Source: Clostridia bacterium
GTDB lineage: Bacteria > Bacillota > Clostridia > Christensenellales > Aristaeellaceae
Assembly (NCBI GenBank): GCA_017524725.1
Contig: JAFXUZ010000004.1
Coordinates: 36,155 to 100,154, forward strand
Length of the DNA: 64,000 nucleotides
Direction of reading: 5' to 3'
In this document: positions 35,425 to 43,491 of the stretch, piece by piece
Layout: every line of letters begins with the position of its first letter
How positions within the stretch are numbered: position 1 is the stretch's first letter
Position numbers and translations under genes: made by a program
Notes under the pieces: generated by a model
Database searches by the model: none
Told to the model about the DNA's origin: nothing
Seen by the model: only the letters and a program-made list of their open reading frames with translations

Positions 35425-36567
35425 TCAGAACTCAACTTCCTTCAGACCTTCAATGATCAGGTTGTAGGTGTCCATCTTCAGGCCGGGCACCACGCTCATG
35501 ATCTCCTGCAGCAGACCGTCGACACCGACGGCTTTTACATCATACTGACCGCCGGACAGGCCGGTACGGAAACCGTAACGGTTAAATGCGATCTGCTGGA
35601 TTTCTTTATCGTTCAGTGCTTCGATGAACTTCGTACCGTTATCCGTAAAGGAAATAATACAATGCGAATTCCAGATCGTGGGCTCCGGATACAGGATGCG
35701 TACGCGATCCTTCACACTGGCATAGCCTTCAGGATTATTGATGGCAAAGTCGACCATGCTCTTTTCGTAGTCAACGATAATGGGCTTGGTACCGTAGCCG
35801 GTACGCAGGTACTGATCAAACAGATCGGCAGGGGTATTGTTCATAAAGCCGGACTGTTTATAGAATTGCTGCAGCTTGGGCATGCTTTCGCTCAGAGTCT
35901 GAGAGGACAGCTGCCCATCGCTCAGAATGGAAGCCAGCAGACCGTAGTAGGTCGCACCGGGGGAGGAAGTAACAGGGTCGGTGGAGCCGATGTTGATGCT
36001 GCCGTAAATATTCAGACCGATATCCTTCCATTTCTTTCCGGCCGTGATATAGTCCAGCAGCTTGTTCATATCAGTTATGTAACAGACACCGTCACGCTCG
36101 GTAACGATATTTTCTTTTGCCAGAACATCCACGACCTCTTTCCAGCTGTAGAAGACGATGGGTGTGTTGAGGATGATCTCGGCACGCTTTTTCGGGAGCC
36201 TGGGAGCTTCGCCTTCCTTCGCGTCCAGCTGATAGTATTCGTAGTAGCGCTGATCGGAGAAGAACACAAAATCAACGGTGCCGGTTGAGCCGTTGTTCTT
36301 GTCTGTATACTTCAGCTCATTCTTGATCAGCTTGCCGTTGGACCAGGGATCATTCTGCACGGAGATGCCGTATCTTTCCGCCATGATGCGGTTCACATCC
36401 GGGTCGGCAAGGAAATTCTCCTTGCCGCCGCCTACGGCACCGTATACGGTGACTGTCTTTGGATACTGCACAGCCGGCTCCTGAGGATTGATCAGCTTGC
36501 TGATACCGATGCCCGCTCCGACAATGACTGCAAAAAGGAGAATACCCAAAAGCAATTTCTTTTTCAT
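35425..36567 (-). CDS. membrane-anchored extracellular solute-binding-like protein
   Basis: This 380-residue protein has an N-terminal hydrophobic segment (LLLGILLFAVIVGAGIGI) that looks like an uncleaved anchor, with no lipobox. The rest has a type-II periplasmic-binding-protein character: a beta strand VTVYGAVGGGKENFL, TVDFVFFSDQRYYEYY, a central GATYYGLLASILSDG hinge, and NSHCIISFTDNGTKFIEAL near the end. No permease or ATPase lies nearby, so a sensing or scaffold role is more likely than transport. It is the last gene of a three-gene operon, 13 bases after the XpaC-like gene, with GGGAGG upstream. It pairs with another binding-protein domain fused to VWA in the first gene. Confidence 0.7.
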   Translation of the reverse strand: MKKKLLLGILLFAVIVGAGIGISKLINPQEPAVQYPKTVTVYGAVGGGKENFLADPDVNRIMAERYGISVQNDPWSNGKLIKNELKYTDKNNGSTGTVDFVFFSDQRYYEYYQLDAKEGEAPRLPKKRAEIILNTPIVFYSWKEVVDVLAKENIVTERDGVCYITDMNKLLDYITAGKKWKDIGLNIYGSINIGSTDPVTSSPGATYYGLLASILSDGQLSSQTLSESMPKLQQFYKQSGFMNNTPADLFDQYLRTGYGTKPIIVDYEKSMVDFAINNPEGYASVKDRVRILYPEPTIWNSHCIISFTDNGTKFIEALNDKEIQQIAFNRYGFRTGLSGGQYDVKAVGVDGLLQEIMSVVPGLKMDTYNLIIEGLKEVEF

Positions 36568-36580
36568 GTTCAGCCTCCCG

Positions 36581-37213
36581 TTACTTCTTTTCAGGTGATT
36601 TGGACAGATGATTCATACGGTTTACAAGACCGTCAATATTCATGACGTTGATCATGGCTTCCATCTCCACGGACAGATCCGTCAGATCAGTACTGCTGAG
36701 ATTCTCGATATGCTTTCGAAGACCGGCCTCGCAGGCATCCAGGAAGCGGATCGTCTGATCGTATGCCTCCCGGTCGGTATCGGAGGATTCCAGCTTGCGG
36801 TAGAGCTCCAGTGTTTTGTTGATCGTGGGTATGTAGTAGGTGACCAGCTTGGCGGATTTTTTCAGCTTTCGTGAGTCGTCGGTCACCATGCTGATAATGG
36901 TATCGCACAACTGAGCCACTTCATCGGCATTCAATCTGACCTTTTCGTCGTCGATCCCGGCTGCCAGACCATGCATTGTCTTTGTGCCCTCACGCCCTTT
37001 TTCCAGAAGAGCAGTCTCGTCCATGGGCACTGCTGCCAGGACCTCCGGGGGTTCCTTCGGCTTTTTGAAAAGCAGCGAGCTTGCTGCAAATATGACAGCG
37101 CCGGAAGCAATTGCTATCGGCAGATTACCGGCCGCGAAAAAGACTGCAAGAGTGCCCAGCCCACCCGTGAGACCTGACCACAGAAAACGGTTATCCTTTT
37201 GTGTTTTCTTCAT
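36581..37213 (-). CDS. XpaC-like membrane protein (5-bromo-4-chloroindolyl phosphate hydrolysis family)
   Basis: This 210-residue protein has two N-terminal hydrophobic stretches (LTGGLGTLAVFFAAGNL and IAIASGAVIFAASSLLF) followed by a helical, charged cytoplasmic domain of about 150 residues. The domain features KSAKLVTYYIPTINKTLELYRKL and LRKHIENLSSTDLTDLSVEMEAMINVM. This is the layout of the XpaC/PF10112 group, often encoded beside the toxic-anion-resistance protein TelA. No telA is present here. The start codon overlaps the VWA gene stop (TGATG), so the two are translationally coupled. The biochemical function of the family is not established. Confidence 0.7.
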   Translation of the reverse strand: MKKTQKDNRFLWSGLTGGLGTLAVFFAAGNLPIAIASGAVIFAASSLLFKKPKEPPEVLAAVPMDETALLEKGREGTKTMHGLAAGIDDEKVRLNADEVAQLCDTIISMVTDDSRKLKKSAKLVTYYIPTINKTLELYRKLESSDTDREAYDQTIRFLDACEAGLRKHIENLSSTDLTDLSVEMEAMINVMNIDGLVNRMNHLSKSPEKK

Positions 37214-38787
37214 CAGTTATAACCCCTTACTTCACGGAAGGCGTTGGTCAGATCCTTTACACCGTCAAAGACCTTGCCGCCGGTTTTCCGTGCCAGCTGA
37301 TTCAGCTGTTTGGTGTCCGCCCTGCCAAAGGTGATGGAATAGACCGGATAGATCGTAAGCCCCTTGCTTCTGCTTTCGAAATCCCTGAAGGTCATACAGT
37401 TGGACTCGCCGTCTGTCATCAGGACCACGGACTTGATATAATCATCCGGATACTGCTCCAGGATTTCAAAGGCTTTCAGGGCTGCCAGATAAATATCGGT
37501 CATGCCGTCGGGACTGGTGTTCCTGACAAAGCTTCGCAGCATGTTAAGCTCGTCTCCCGTGCCGGTTTTCCAGCCTGTGATCTCGTGCGAGAAGCCCAGA
37601 ACAGTGACGCTGTCCGCTCCGGAGAACTGGAGGAAATCTTCAGAGGTCTTTTTGTTATCCAGAATATAGTCCATGGCTGAGGACAACTGTCTGATGCCGT
37701 CTCCGCTCATGGAGCCGGAATAATCCAAACAGAACACAATGGCGGTGGGCTTCCGGAACAGAAGCTGATAACGGTTCAGTGCTTCTGTGATAACCGGCAT
37801 GGAAGGATATTTCACGGGAGAGAGGCAGCGGTCGATCTGTATGCCGTAAGAAGCCTTGAACACATCCGCATATTTCGGGTCGATGGTGCCGCCGTAGTTA
37901 GCACGAAAGCCGCGATTCAACAGCTGTTCCTGTACTGCGTTGCTGATTAGATGGCGCTGCAGTTCCAGGAAGATGCCTTCCCGGCTGCTATTGTTGTTTA
38001 CGAAATACAAAGGGGCATCCCCGATGCTGACGCCGTCTGTAGGATACAGGATGTACATGGGGGCTTTTCCAGCCGCCTCCAGCTTGCGGTTCAACGCAAG
38101 CACCTGGTTCTCGGTATTGACCATGCAGTTATACTCACCGTTTTCCACCAGCTCCAGCAGATAATCCTCGCTGCCGGAGGTGCGTCCTACATGGCTGAAA
38201 AACTCTTTTAATTCTTCAGTGACCGAATCCTGAGAAATCTGAGCGATGGTCATGACTTCGGGGTTGCCGACCAGAGTGCTGAGAATGCTCAGATAGATGC
38301 TCGCACCGCTGTTTGTGCGGGTAATGTTGGGGATGACAAAGCTGATGCCGGAGGACTTGATAGCCTGCATGATCTCCTTTATCGTTACGTCACGGCCGAT
38401 CAGGTTCAGCTTTTCTCCTTCCGCACGATCAATGGCAAACACCACAGGACTGATGAAAATGGACTTGCCGTTTTTCAGGATGGAGCTGTTATCGAGCCGG
38501 CTGGTCCAGATGGAGTTGGACAGCCACACGGCATCATAATTCGATGCTTCGCCGGAATTCAACGTCTGGATGATATCCAGCGCCCCCGCGTATGAAAAGT
38601 CAAACCGGGCGTTGTGCTCCCTGGCAAAGTCGTTCAGGATAGGCTCCAGCTCTTTATTCTCCGGACAGCAGAGGATACGGAGATATCGCTCTTCCTTCGC
38701 AGTGGGCGTTGTCTCGGGGCCCTGGCTGCATCCGGTCAGCGTGATCAGGATCGCAAGAAGCAGCAGCAAGGAGATGCATCTTTTCAT
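37213..38787 (-). CDS. lipoprotein with solute-binding domain fused to a VWA (integrin-type) domain
   Basis: This 524-residue protein has a lipoprotein signal with lipobox LTGC (Cys20). Residues about 30-330 form a type-II binding-protein-like domain (LRILCCPENKELEPILNDFA, DAVWLSNSIW, TRTNSGASIYLSILSTLVG). Residues about 345-520 form a von Willebrand A domain with an intact metal-ion-dependent adhesion site: D355-Y-S357-G-S359, then GMTD and LMTDGESN. It is exposed outside the cell. The ATG at 38787 follows AAAGGGGGAA, and longer in-frame versions would start upstream of the promoter. It is the first gene of the operon, leading into the XpaC-like and second binding-protein genes. Base composition looks less GC-rich than flanking genes. 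Confidence 0.78.
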   Translation of the reverse strand: MKRCISLLLLLAILITLTGCSQGPETTPTAKEERYLRILCCPENKELEPILNDFAREHNARFDFSYAGALDIIQTLNSGEASNYDAVWLSNSIWTSRLDNSSILKNGKSIFISPVVFAIDRAEGEKLNLIGRDVTIKEIMQAIKSSGISFVIPNITRTNSGASIYLSILSTLVGNPEVMTIAQISQDSVTEELKEFFSHVGRTSGSEDYLLELVENGEYNCMVNTENQVLALNRKLEAAGKAPMYILYPTDGVSIGDAPLYFVNNNSSREGIFLELQRHLISNAVQEQLLNRGFRANYGGTIDPKYADVFKASYGIQIDRCLSPVKYPSMPVITEALNRYQLLFRKPTAIVFCLDYSGSMSGDGIRQLSSAMDYILDNKKTSEDFLQFSGADSVTVLGFSHEITGWKTGTGDELNMLRSFVRNTSPDGMTDIYLAALKAFEILEQYPDDYIKSVVLMTDGESNCMTFRDFESRSKGLTIYPVYSITFGRADTKQLNQLARKTGGKVFDGVKDLTNAFREVRGYN

Positions 38788-38829
38788 GTTATTCCCCCTT
38801 TGTGATAGTCGCATCATTTTCTGGAAAAT

Positions 38830-38859
38830 ATTATACCAGCGAGGATCTTTATCAGTCAA
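38830..38859 (-). promoter_or_regulatory. promoter of the VWA/XpaC/binding-protein operon
   Basis: On the minus strand TTGACT (38859-38854), an 18-base spacer, then TATAAT (38835-38830), 43 bases before the lipoprotein ATG. Confidence 0.75.
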
Positions 38860-39039
38860 GAAAAAGACAGCGGTCCGGTCAAGATCCAAATTCATGAAGA
38901 GCATCACTTACGGATTTCGGGCGGATGGAAAGTCCCGCCGCGTTCAGTTAACGCCGGTGCGGCAAGCTGCAGGCAATGGCGGGAGGGGAGGAAGGAAAGC
39001 GGAATACAGGGGAGGATCCTGCCGGATGGAATAAATAAC

Positions 39040-39063
39040 CACACAAAGAACCGTCCCCTGTGT
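39040..39063. repeat. REP-like repeat (half element)
   Basis: CACACAAAGAACCGTCCCCT followed by GTGT. The core at 39047-39062 differs from the right arm of the 35271 element at one base of 16. The interval 38860-39080 otherwise shows no gene. Confidence 0.6.
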
Positions 39064-39080
39064 TCGAGGCCGTTTTCAGG

Positions 39081-39109
39081 TTGCGGTTTTGTCGCTTTTG
39101 ATGCATAAT
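39081..39109 (+). promoter_or_regulatory. possible promoter of the exported deaminase gene
   Basis: TTGCGG (39081-39086), a 17-base spacer, then CATAAT (39104-39109), about 113 bases before the first start codon. Confidence 0.4.
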
Positions 39110-39221
39110 GGATATGCCCGCTGGCGAGGGATCTGACCGGTCCCGGAAGCGGAATCCGCTTTTATGCACAGGGCGGCGGAATGACAGCGAGACCGGGTCC
39201 GGGTGAAAGGGCGATGCCGAT

Positions 39222-39783
39222 ATGAGAGCGATGAAGGTTTTTCTGGCGCTGCTGTGCCTTTTGCGGTTTTCGGGCTCTGCGTGCTCTGCCGAGCCCGCCA
39301 TGGAAGCGGCGGTCATCAATCCCGGGGATCCGTATATGGCTGAAGCGATCGGGGGAAGCGCTTGAGGGGATCACGCTGGGTCATGGCGGTCCGTTCGGCT
39401 GCGTGATCGTCAAGGACGGGAAGATCGTCGGCCGCGGGCACAATATGGTGCTCGCAGAGAGTGATTCCACCGCGCACGGCGAGATGGTGGCGATCCGCGA
39501 CGCGGAAGAGGCGCTGGATACTTACGATCTGTCCGGATGCGTTCTTTACACCACGGGCGAGCCGTGTCCCATGTGCCTGTACGCCATCCTTTGGGCGAAC
39601 ATCGACCTGGTGTATTATGGCTGTACCATCGAGGACAACGCTGCCATCGGTTTCCGGGACGAACAGTTCGACCGCCTGGCGGGCGGCAGGGAGGGCATGG
39701 AGGATTTCCTGGTCTGCGTCGACCGCGAAGCATGCCTGGAGCTTTTCAGGATCTATCAGGACATGGAGCACCTGATCTACTGA
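39222..39783 (+). pseudogene. exported guanine/cytidine deaminase-like protein, frameshifted
   Basis: ATG 39222 opens a frame with a signal-peptide-like start (MKVFLALLCLLRFSGSACSA) and reaches PYMAEAIG before a stop at 39363-39365. The other frame continues ALEGITLGHGGPFGCVIVKDG and encodes the rest of a deaminase: zinc site H-G-E in TAHGEMVAI and TTGEPCPMCLYA (P-C-x-x-C), ending at 39783. Removing one G from the G5 run at 39351-39355 joins both halves into AIGEALEGITLGHGGPFG, exactly the family pattern. The gene is therefore broken by a +1 indel, or the assembly has an error. Deaminases of this family are normally cytoplasmic, so an export signal is unusual. A shorter product could start at an internal codon near 39403 but would lack the N-terminal helix. 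Confidence 0.8.
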
Positions 39784-39884
39784 CCGGCGGTCCCCTTTCA
39801 GGGATGCACGCCGCTTTCCTTGACAGGGATGGTATGATGAAAAAGGCGTCCCGCAGGGGCCGCATACCCATGAGGAGTGAGAAT

Positions 39885-40769
39885 ATGCCCGGCATCAGAA
39901 AAACAATTGCCCTCATCCTGGCTGTCCTGATCCTTTTTTCCGCGGCGGGGGCCGATATCGTACCCCTCCCGGTGGACCTGTCCCCGGGAATGAAGCCCAG
40001 GGAGGAATGCTTCCTGTCCGATACCCTGTATGAAGACGATTCCCTCCGGGTGGAGGTGGAGGAGACCTCAGTGGGGGTGTGCAAGATCTATATCGCCAGG
40101 ATCAGCGTCGCCCATCCTTCCCAACTGCGCACCATGCCGGCCAAGTCCTTCGACCGGGACAGGGTGGCTCCCATTTTGTCCATGATCCGCAAGTCCAACG
40201 CGGTGATGACCATCAGCGGGGATTATTTCAGCTACCAGAAGTTCAAGGGCAGCTACCTCGTCCGCCAGGGCGTCACCTATATGAAGCAGCCGGCGGCGAC
40301 CCGGGATATCCTGATCATCGACGAAAAAGGGGACTTTTACATCGAACAGGCCCCCGCCAAGGGCAGGCCTGTTTCTGTGGAAGCCGTGGAAAGCCATCCG
40401 GGCATCGTGAATACCTTCAACTTTGGGCCGGGCCTGGTGGTGGACGGTGTCAAATGGGGCAATCCATGGAATCCCGGCTACTGCAGCGCCAGCAAAAAGA
40501 CCCGCCGGGTGGCCATCTGCCAGGTGGAGAGGGGCAGGCTGGATTACATCTGTGTCTGCTGCGACGGACGTGAGGTATACGGCGGCGGGCTCACCCTGGA
40601 GGAATTTGCCGATTTTGTGTACGGCCTGGGGGTAGAGAACGCCTATAACCTGGATGGCGGCAATTCGGCGGCGTTCTTCCTGGGCGAGCACCAGTTCAAC
40701 CACGTCAGCGGCGGCACCCGGGACCTGAGCGACATCATCTATTTTGCCAGCGCCGTCACCCCGGATTAA
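39885..40769 (+). CDS. exported phosphodiester glycosidase family protein (NAGPA domain)
   Basis: This 294-residue protein has a signal peptide (IRKTIALILAVLILFSAAGA). The domain contains VAPILSMIRKSNAVMTISGDYFSY, RQGVTYMKQ, a central NTFNFGPGLVVDG and the C-terminal ENAYNLDGGNSAAFFL. That last element matches the N-x-D-G-G-x-S signature of the phosphodiester glycosidase (NAGPA, PF09992) family. Mammalian NAGPA uncovers mannose-6-phosphate, while bacterial members act on wall teichoic acids or other glycosyl phosphodiesters. ATG 39885 is used because AGGAG lies seven bases upstream. It is probably extracellular or membrane-bound and may modify surface polymers. Confidence 0.87.
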   Translation: MPGIRKTIALILAVLILFSAAGADIVPLPVDLSPGMKPREECFLSDTLYEDDSLRVEVEETSVGVCKIYIARISVAHPSQLRTMPAKSFDRDRVAPILSMIRKSNAVMTISGDYFSYQKFKGSYLVRQGVTYMKQPAATRDILIIDEKGDFYIEQAPAKGRPVSVEAVESHPGIVNTFNFGPGLVVDGVKWGNPWNPGYCSASKKTRRVAICQVERGRLDYICVCCDGREVYGGGLTLEEFADFVYGLGVENAYNLDGGNSAAFFLGEHQFNHVSGGTRDLSDIIYFASAVTPD

Positions 40770-40851
40770 ACACGTTTTTCCCTGATCCGGCCCTTCCCCG
40801 GACGTTATGCGGGGCATCCCTTGAACAGATCCGACTTGTTATCAGGAGAAT

Positions 40852-41751
40852 ATGGAATACGGGACTTATTTCCTCTGCGCCGCGCTGAGCGTCCTTATGG
40901 GATGCGCCGCTGCGGCGGCGGGGTATAAAAAACACAAAACCGGCACGAAGGCGGCCGTCCTGTGCATCTTCGGCGCAGCGCTTTTCGGTGTATTGGGCGC
41001 CCGGCTGTATTACATCGCCTGTTATCACCTTCCCGGCGCCGGGATGGGGGGCAGGTCTTTTGTTTCCGACAGGCCCTATGAATACGCTGCCTGCGGCGCT
41101 GTGCTGGGGGCGATGGCGGGCTGCGCCCTGGGGGCGCGGCTTTCCCGCCTGCCGGCGGGAAAAGCCCTGGATATCCTGGCGCCCGGCGCGGCCCTGGCCC
41201 TTGTGCTGGAGCGCATCTCCGAGGTGTTTGCCGATTCCGCCTGGGGTGAGGAGATCCTGGATGAACAGTGGCAGTTTTTCCCGGTCGCCCTGCGGGACGC
41301 CTATGGCGACTGGTACGGCGCGGTCAACCTGCTGGAGGCCGCCGCGGCGCTGGCGGTGCTGCTGGCCTTTCTGCGTCCGCGGCTGCGAAGGGACGGCTCC
41401 CTCTTCGCCCTGACGCTCCTTTGGTGGTCCATGGGGCAGATCCTGTGCGAAAGCCTGCGGGCCGAGACCCTGCGCTGGGGCTTTGTGCGGGTCCAGCAGG
41501 TCCAGTGCGCCGTTTTCGGCGCGGCCGTGATCCTGTGGGCCCTGAAACGGGTGAAAGGGACCGCGCGGGCGGTCCTTCCGGCGATCTACCTTGCCGGAGT
41601 CGGCGCGGTCATCGCCCTGGAATTTGCCCTGGACCGCCTGCCCTGGCCACGGTGGCTGGACTATGCCCTGATGGCCCTGTCGCTCTGCTTAATGGGCGCG
41701 GCAGGGCACACCGCCGTGCGACGGGCCGAGGGGGAGACCGCTTTAAAATGA
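40852..41751 (+). CDS. Lgt-like integral membrane protein
   Basis: This 299-residue protein has about seven hydrophobic helices. The pattern recalls prolipoprotein diacylglyceryl transferase: LGARLYYIA (Lgt GGRIGY region), AACGAVLGAMAGCALGARLS, ALDILAPGAALALVLERISE (Lgt GRIGNF region) and LLWWSMGQILCESLRAE (family RFLVEFFR region). The Lgt His-Gly-Gly of the second element is absent and the N of GRIGN is lost, though Arg and Glu in LERISE remain. A bona fide Lgt would be expected to keep these, so this is probably a paralog with a changed role, or a related membrane enzyme. The start ATG follows CAGGAGAAT. Confidence 0.5.
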   Translation: MEYGTYFLCAALSVLMGCAAAAAGYKKHKTGTKAAVLCIFGAALFGVLGARLYYIACYHLPGAGMGGRSFVSDRPYEYAACGAVLGAMAGCALGARLSRLPAGKALDILAPGAALALVLERISEVFADSAWGEEILDEQWQFFPVALRDAYGDWYGAVNLLEAAAALAVLLAFLRPRLRRDGSLFALTLLWWSMGQILCESLRAETLRWGFVRVQQVQCAVFGAAVILWALKRVKGTARAVLPAIYLAGVGAVIALEFALDRLPWPRWLDYALMALSLCLMGAAGHTAVRRAEGETALK

Positions 41752-41755
41752 TTCC

Positions 41756-41785
41756 TTGACAATGCCCGCGGCTGCAGGGTATAAT
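41756..41785 (+). promoter_or_regulatory. promoter of tRNA-Leu
   Basis: TTGACA (41756-41761), an 18-base spacer, then TATAAT (41780-41785), 12 bases before the tRNA 5' end. Confidence 0.85.
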
Positions 41786-41797
41786 ATGCCTGATGCC

Positions 41798-41885
41798 GCC
41801 GGTGTGATGGAATTGGCAGACGTGACGGACTCAAAATCCGTTGAGCTAATCACTCGTGTCGGTTCGAGTCCGACCACCGGCACCA
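41798..41885 (+). tRNA. tRNA-Leu (anticodon CAA)
   Basis: The acceptor stem GCCGGTG (41798-41804) pairs with CACCGGC (41875-41881), with A discriminator and encoded CCA (41883-41885). The anticodon stem ACGGA/TCCGT frames the loop CTCAAAA, giving anticodon CAA for the UUG codon. A long variable arm (TTGAGCTAATCACTCGT region) marks a class II tRNA. The T arm is GTCGG-TTCGAGT-CCGAC. Confidence 0.95.
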
Positions 41886-41889
41886 ACCA

Positions 41890-41932
41890 GCGATCCTGGC
41901 CCTGATAGGGGACCGGGGTCGTTGCTTTTTTT
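41890..41932 (+). terminator. probable tRNA terminator
   Basis: An imperfect GC-rich stem region (CGATCCTGGCCC against GGGGACCGGGGTCG) is followed by CTTTTTTT. The remaining bases to 42087 hold nothing I can identify. Confidence 0.45.
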
Positions 41933-42087
41933 CCCGGGAAGCTGCTGAACAGGTATCTTCTGCGCTTATTCCCGCAGTTCCCTGAAAGGACGGTCTGGCC
42001 TTCTCCAAAAAGCATCACGGCCAGGGCCTTTGGTTGGTCCTGACCGCGGCTTTGGTCTCTTCCCGGAAGAGGGATTAAATTTTTGCC

Positions 42088-43074
42088 TTATTTAAAGACT
42101 GCGTCAAAGGCGTTGTAGAAGTAGAAGCGGCTCATGAGCGTCTGGTGGATCTCGCCGGAAATGCTGTAATACAGGTTGTTTTCGGCGGGATTCAAGCCAT
42201 AGCTGAAATCGTCGGTATCGGCCACCATGGCGGAGATGAGAGCTGCGTTTACGTCATACATCATGTCGCGCTTGCCGCCGCAGGCCGCATAGATGAAGAA
42301 ATCATTCTTATAGTCCGCCTGGGAGTTGAGGGCTTCTTTAAGCATCTGGATCTGTTCTTCCACGGGCATTTCCAGGCTCATTTCGTCGGCGGCGCTGATG
42401 TTGGCGGAGAAGGGCATATACCACTTGGCAATGTCCAGGTTATGGAAGAACTGGTGCCAGCAGGCGTAGCAGCCCCGGGAGAAACCGGCGAAGGCGCGAT
42501 GATCGCGGGAGGCGATGAAGCCCGCTTCGTCCGCGGTTTCGGCGTAGGTACGGTAAACGCTTTCCACGGCGGGGATGATGTCGCTGCGCATTTCCCTGGT
42601 GGAGAAGGCTTCCATGTCAATGGCGCGGGTTTCGTAGTCGTAGTAATAGGTGGGGAACACCATGATGAAGGGTGCGGTGACGCCTACTTCGATCATGTTG
42701 TCCAGGGCGTTTTTGGCCTTTTCGTCGCCGATGAAGCTGTCCTGGGTCTCGTTGGTGCCGTGGAGGAAGTAGATCACGTTGTAGCGTTCGGTGCCGTTTT
42801 CATCGTATCCGTAGGGAAGGTATACGTTTACCCAGCCGGGCTGTTCCGCGCCGTAGGCGGTGGTGGTGTATTCCAGGCGCACCACGGTGCCGGGCTCGGT
42901 GGATTCGGCGTCGTAGAACTTGTTGTCATACTTCTTGAAAACCGTCTCCGCGCCGATCACGTCGTCGGTGGTGATGTTTTTTTTGTCTTCGGGCTTTTCC
43001 CGGCCTTCCGCCAGGGCGGGGATGGCGCTGAGAATCAGTGCCAGAGCGCATAGCAGAGCAATGAACTTTTTCAT
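42088..43074 (-). CDS. secreted esterase, feruloyl/acetyl-xylan esterase-like (paralog 1)
   Basis: This 328-residue protein has a signal peptide (MKKFIALLCALALILSAIPALA). The alpha/beta-hydrolase fold is of the CE1/esterase-D type: VYLPYGYDENG, oxyanion-hole strand NVIYFLHGTNET, nucleophile S199 in AFAGFSRGCYA, and a C-terminal His in SGEIHQTLMSRFY. CE1-type enzymes remove ferulate or acetyl groups from xylan, consistent with neighbouring xylanolytic genes. It shares layout with the genes at 48419 and 49434, forming a family of three. GAAAGGAG precedes the ATG. No LytTR-type repeat is seen upstream of it. Confidence 0.88.
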   Translation of the reverse strand: MKKFIALLCALALILSAIPALAEGREKPEDKKNITTDDVIGAETVFKKYDNKFYDAESTEPGTVVRLEYTTTAYGAEQPGWVNVYLPYGYDENGTERYNVIYFLHGTNETQDSFIGDEKAKNALDNMIEVGVTAPFIMVFPTYYYDYETRAIDMEAFSTREMRSDIIPAVESVYRTYAETADEAGFIASRDHRAFAGFSRGCYACWHQFFHNLDIAKWYMPFSANISAADEMSLEMPVEEQIQMLKEALNSQADYKNDFFIYAACGGKRDMMYDVNAALISAMVADTDDFSYGLNPAENNLYYSISGEIHQTLMSRFYFYNAFDAVFK

Positions 43075-43151
43075 GGTTTGAGCTCCTTTCGTTTTTTCAT
43101 AAATTTCAGTTATCAGTTTTCACGAAATGCACAGATAAACAAAAGGTTACG

Positions 43152-43200
43152 CTGGGGGCTCCGCGCCCCCAGACCTGTGCCAGGAGATTTCATCTCCTGG
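43152..43200. repeat. two adjacent 21-bp hairpin repeats
   Basis: The first (43152-43172) is CTGGGGGC-TCCGC-GCCCCCAG and the second (43180-43200) is CCAGGAGAT-TTC-ATCTCCTGG. Twenty bases of the first recur inverted at 46832-46851, on the far side of the GH3 gene. Confidence 0.75.
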
Positions 43201-43278
43201 ACCTCAGCAGGCGAATGAGCCCGTTTGGAAAATCAGACAAGGTTCCGCCTGACGCGCTGGGATTACGGAAAGCTACTG

Positions 43279-43407
43279 GATTTCTGGCCCAAAGAAAGCC
43301 GGGAAAATCCGAGGGGAAAAGCTTGCTTTTCCCTACGGATTATTCCCTGGCTTTCCCCGGATGCAAAGCATCCGGGTTGGCGGCTTTCAGCCGCCGGGCC
43401 AGAAATC
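43279..43407. repeat. complex multi-stem inverted-repeat element (about 129 bp)
   Basis: An outer 12-bp stem, GATTTCTGGCCC (43279-43290) with GGGCCAGAAATC (43396-43407), encloses three arms. Arm 1: AAAGCC.GGGAAAATCCG with CGGATTATTCCC.GGCTTT, capped by AGGGGAAAAGC/GCTTTTCCCT. Arm 2: CCGGATGC-AAA-GCATCCGG. Arm 3: GGCGGCT/AGCCGCC. No coding frame is convincing in 43075-43600. Confidence 0.75.
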
Positions 43408-43491
43408 ATATGCAGTCAAGTTGGGCAGCTGCGTTCCTCGTACCAGCAGCGGGAACAAAGTACATTTTCGGTGTAAATGAATTCCGCTATG

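Noticed and set aside
37213..38907. Longer version of the VWA lipoprotein starting near 38907
   Set aside because: The extra 40 codons run through the promoter, and the ribosome-binding site and signal peptide fit the start at 38787.
43081..43140. Possible LytTR-type site upstream of the esterase at 42088 (GCATTTCGT and CTGAAATTT on the minus strand, 21 bp apart)
   Set aside because: The two halves do not match each other or the TTACGATGT consensus, and no -35 lies 5 bp away.
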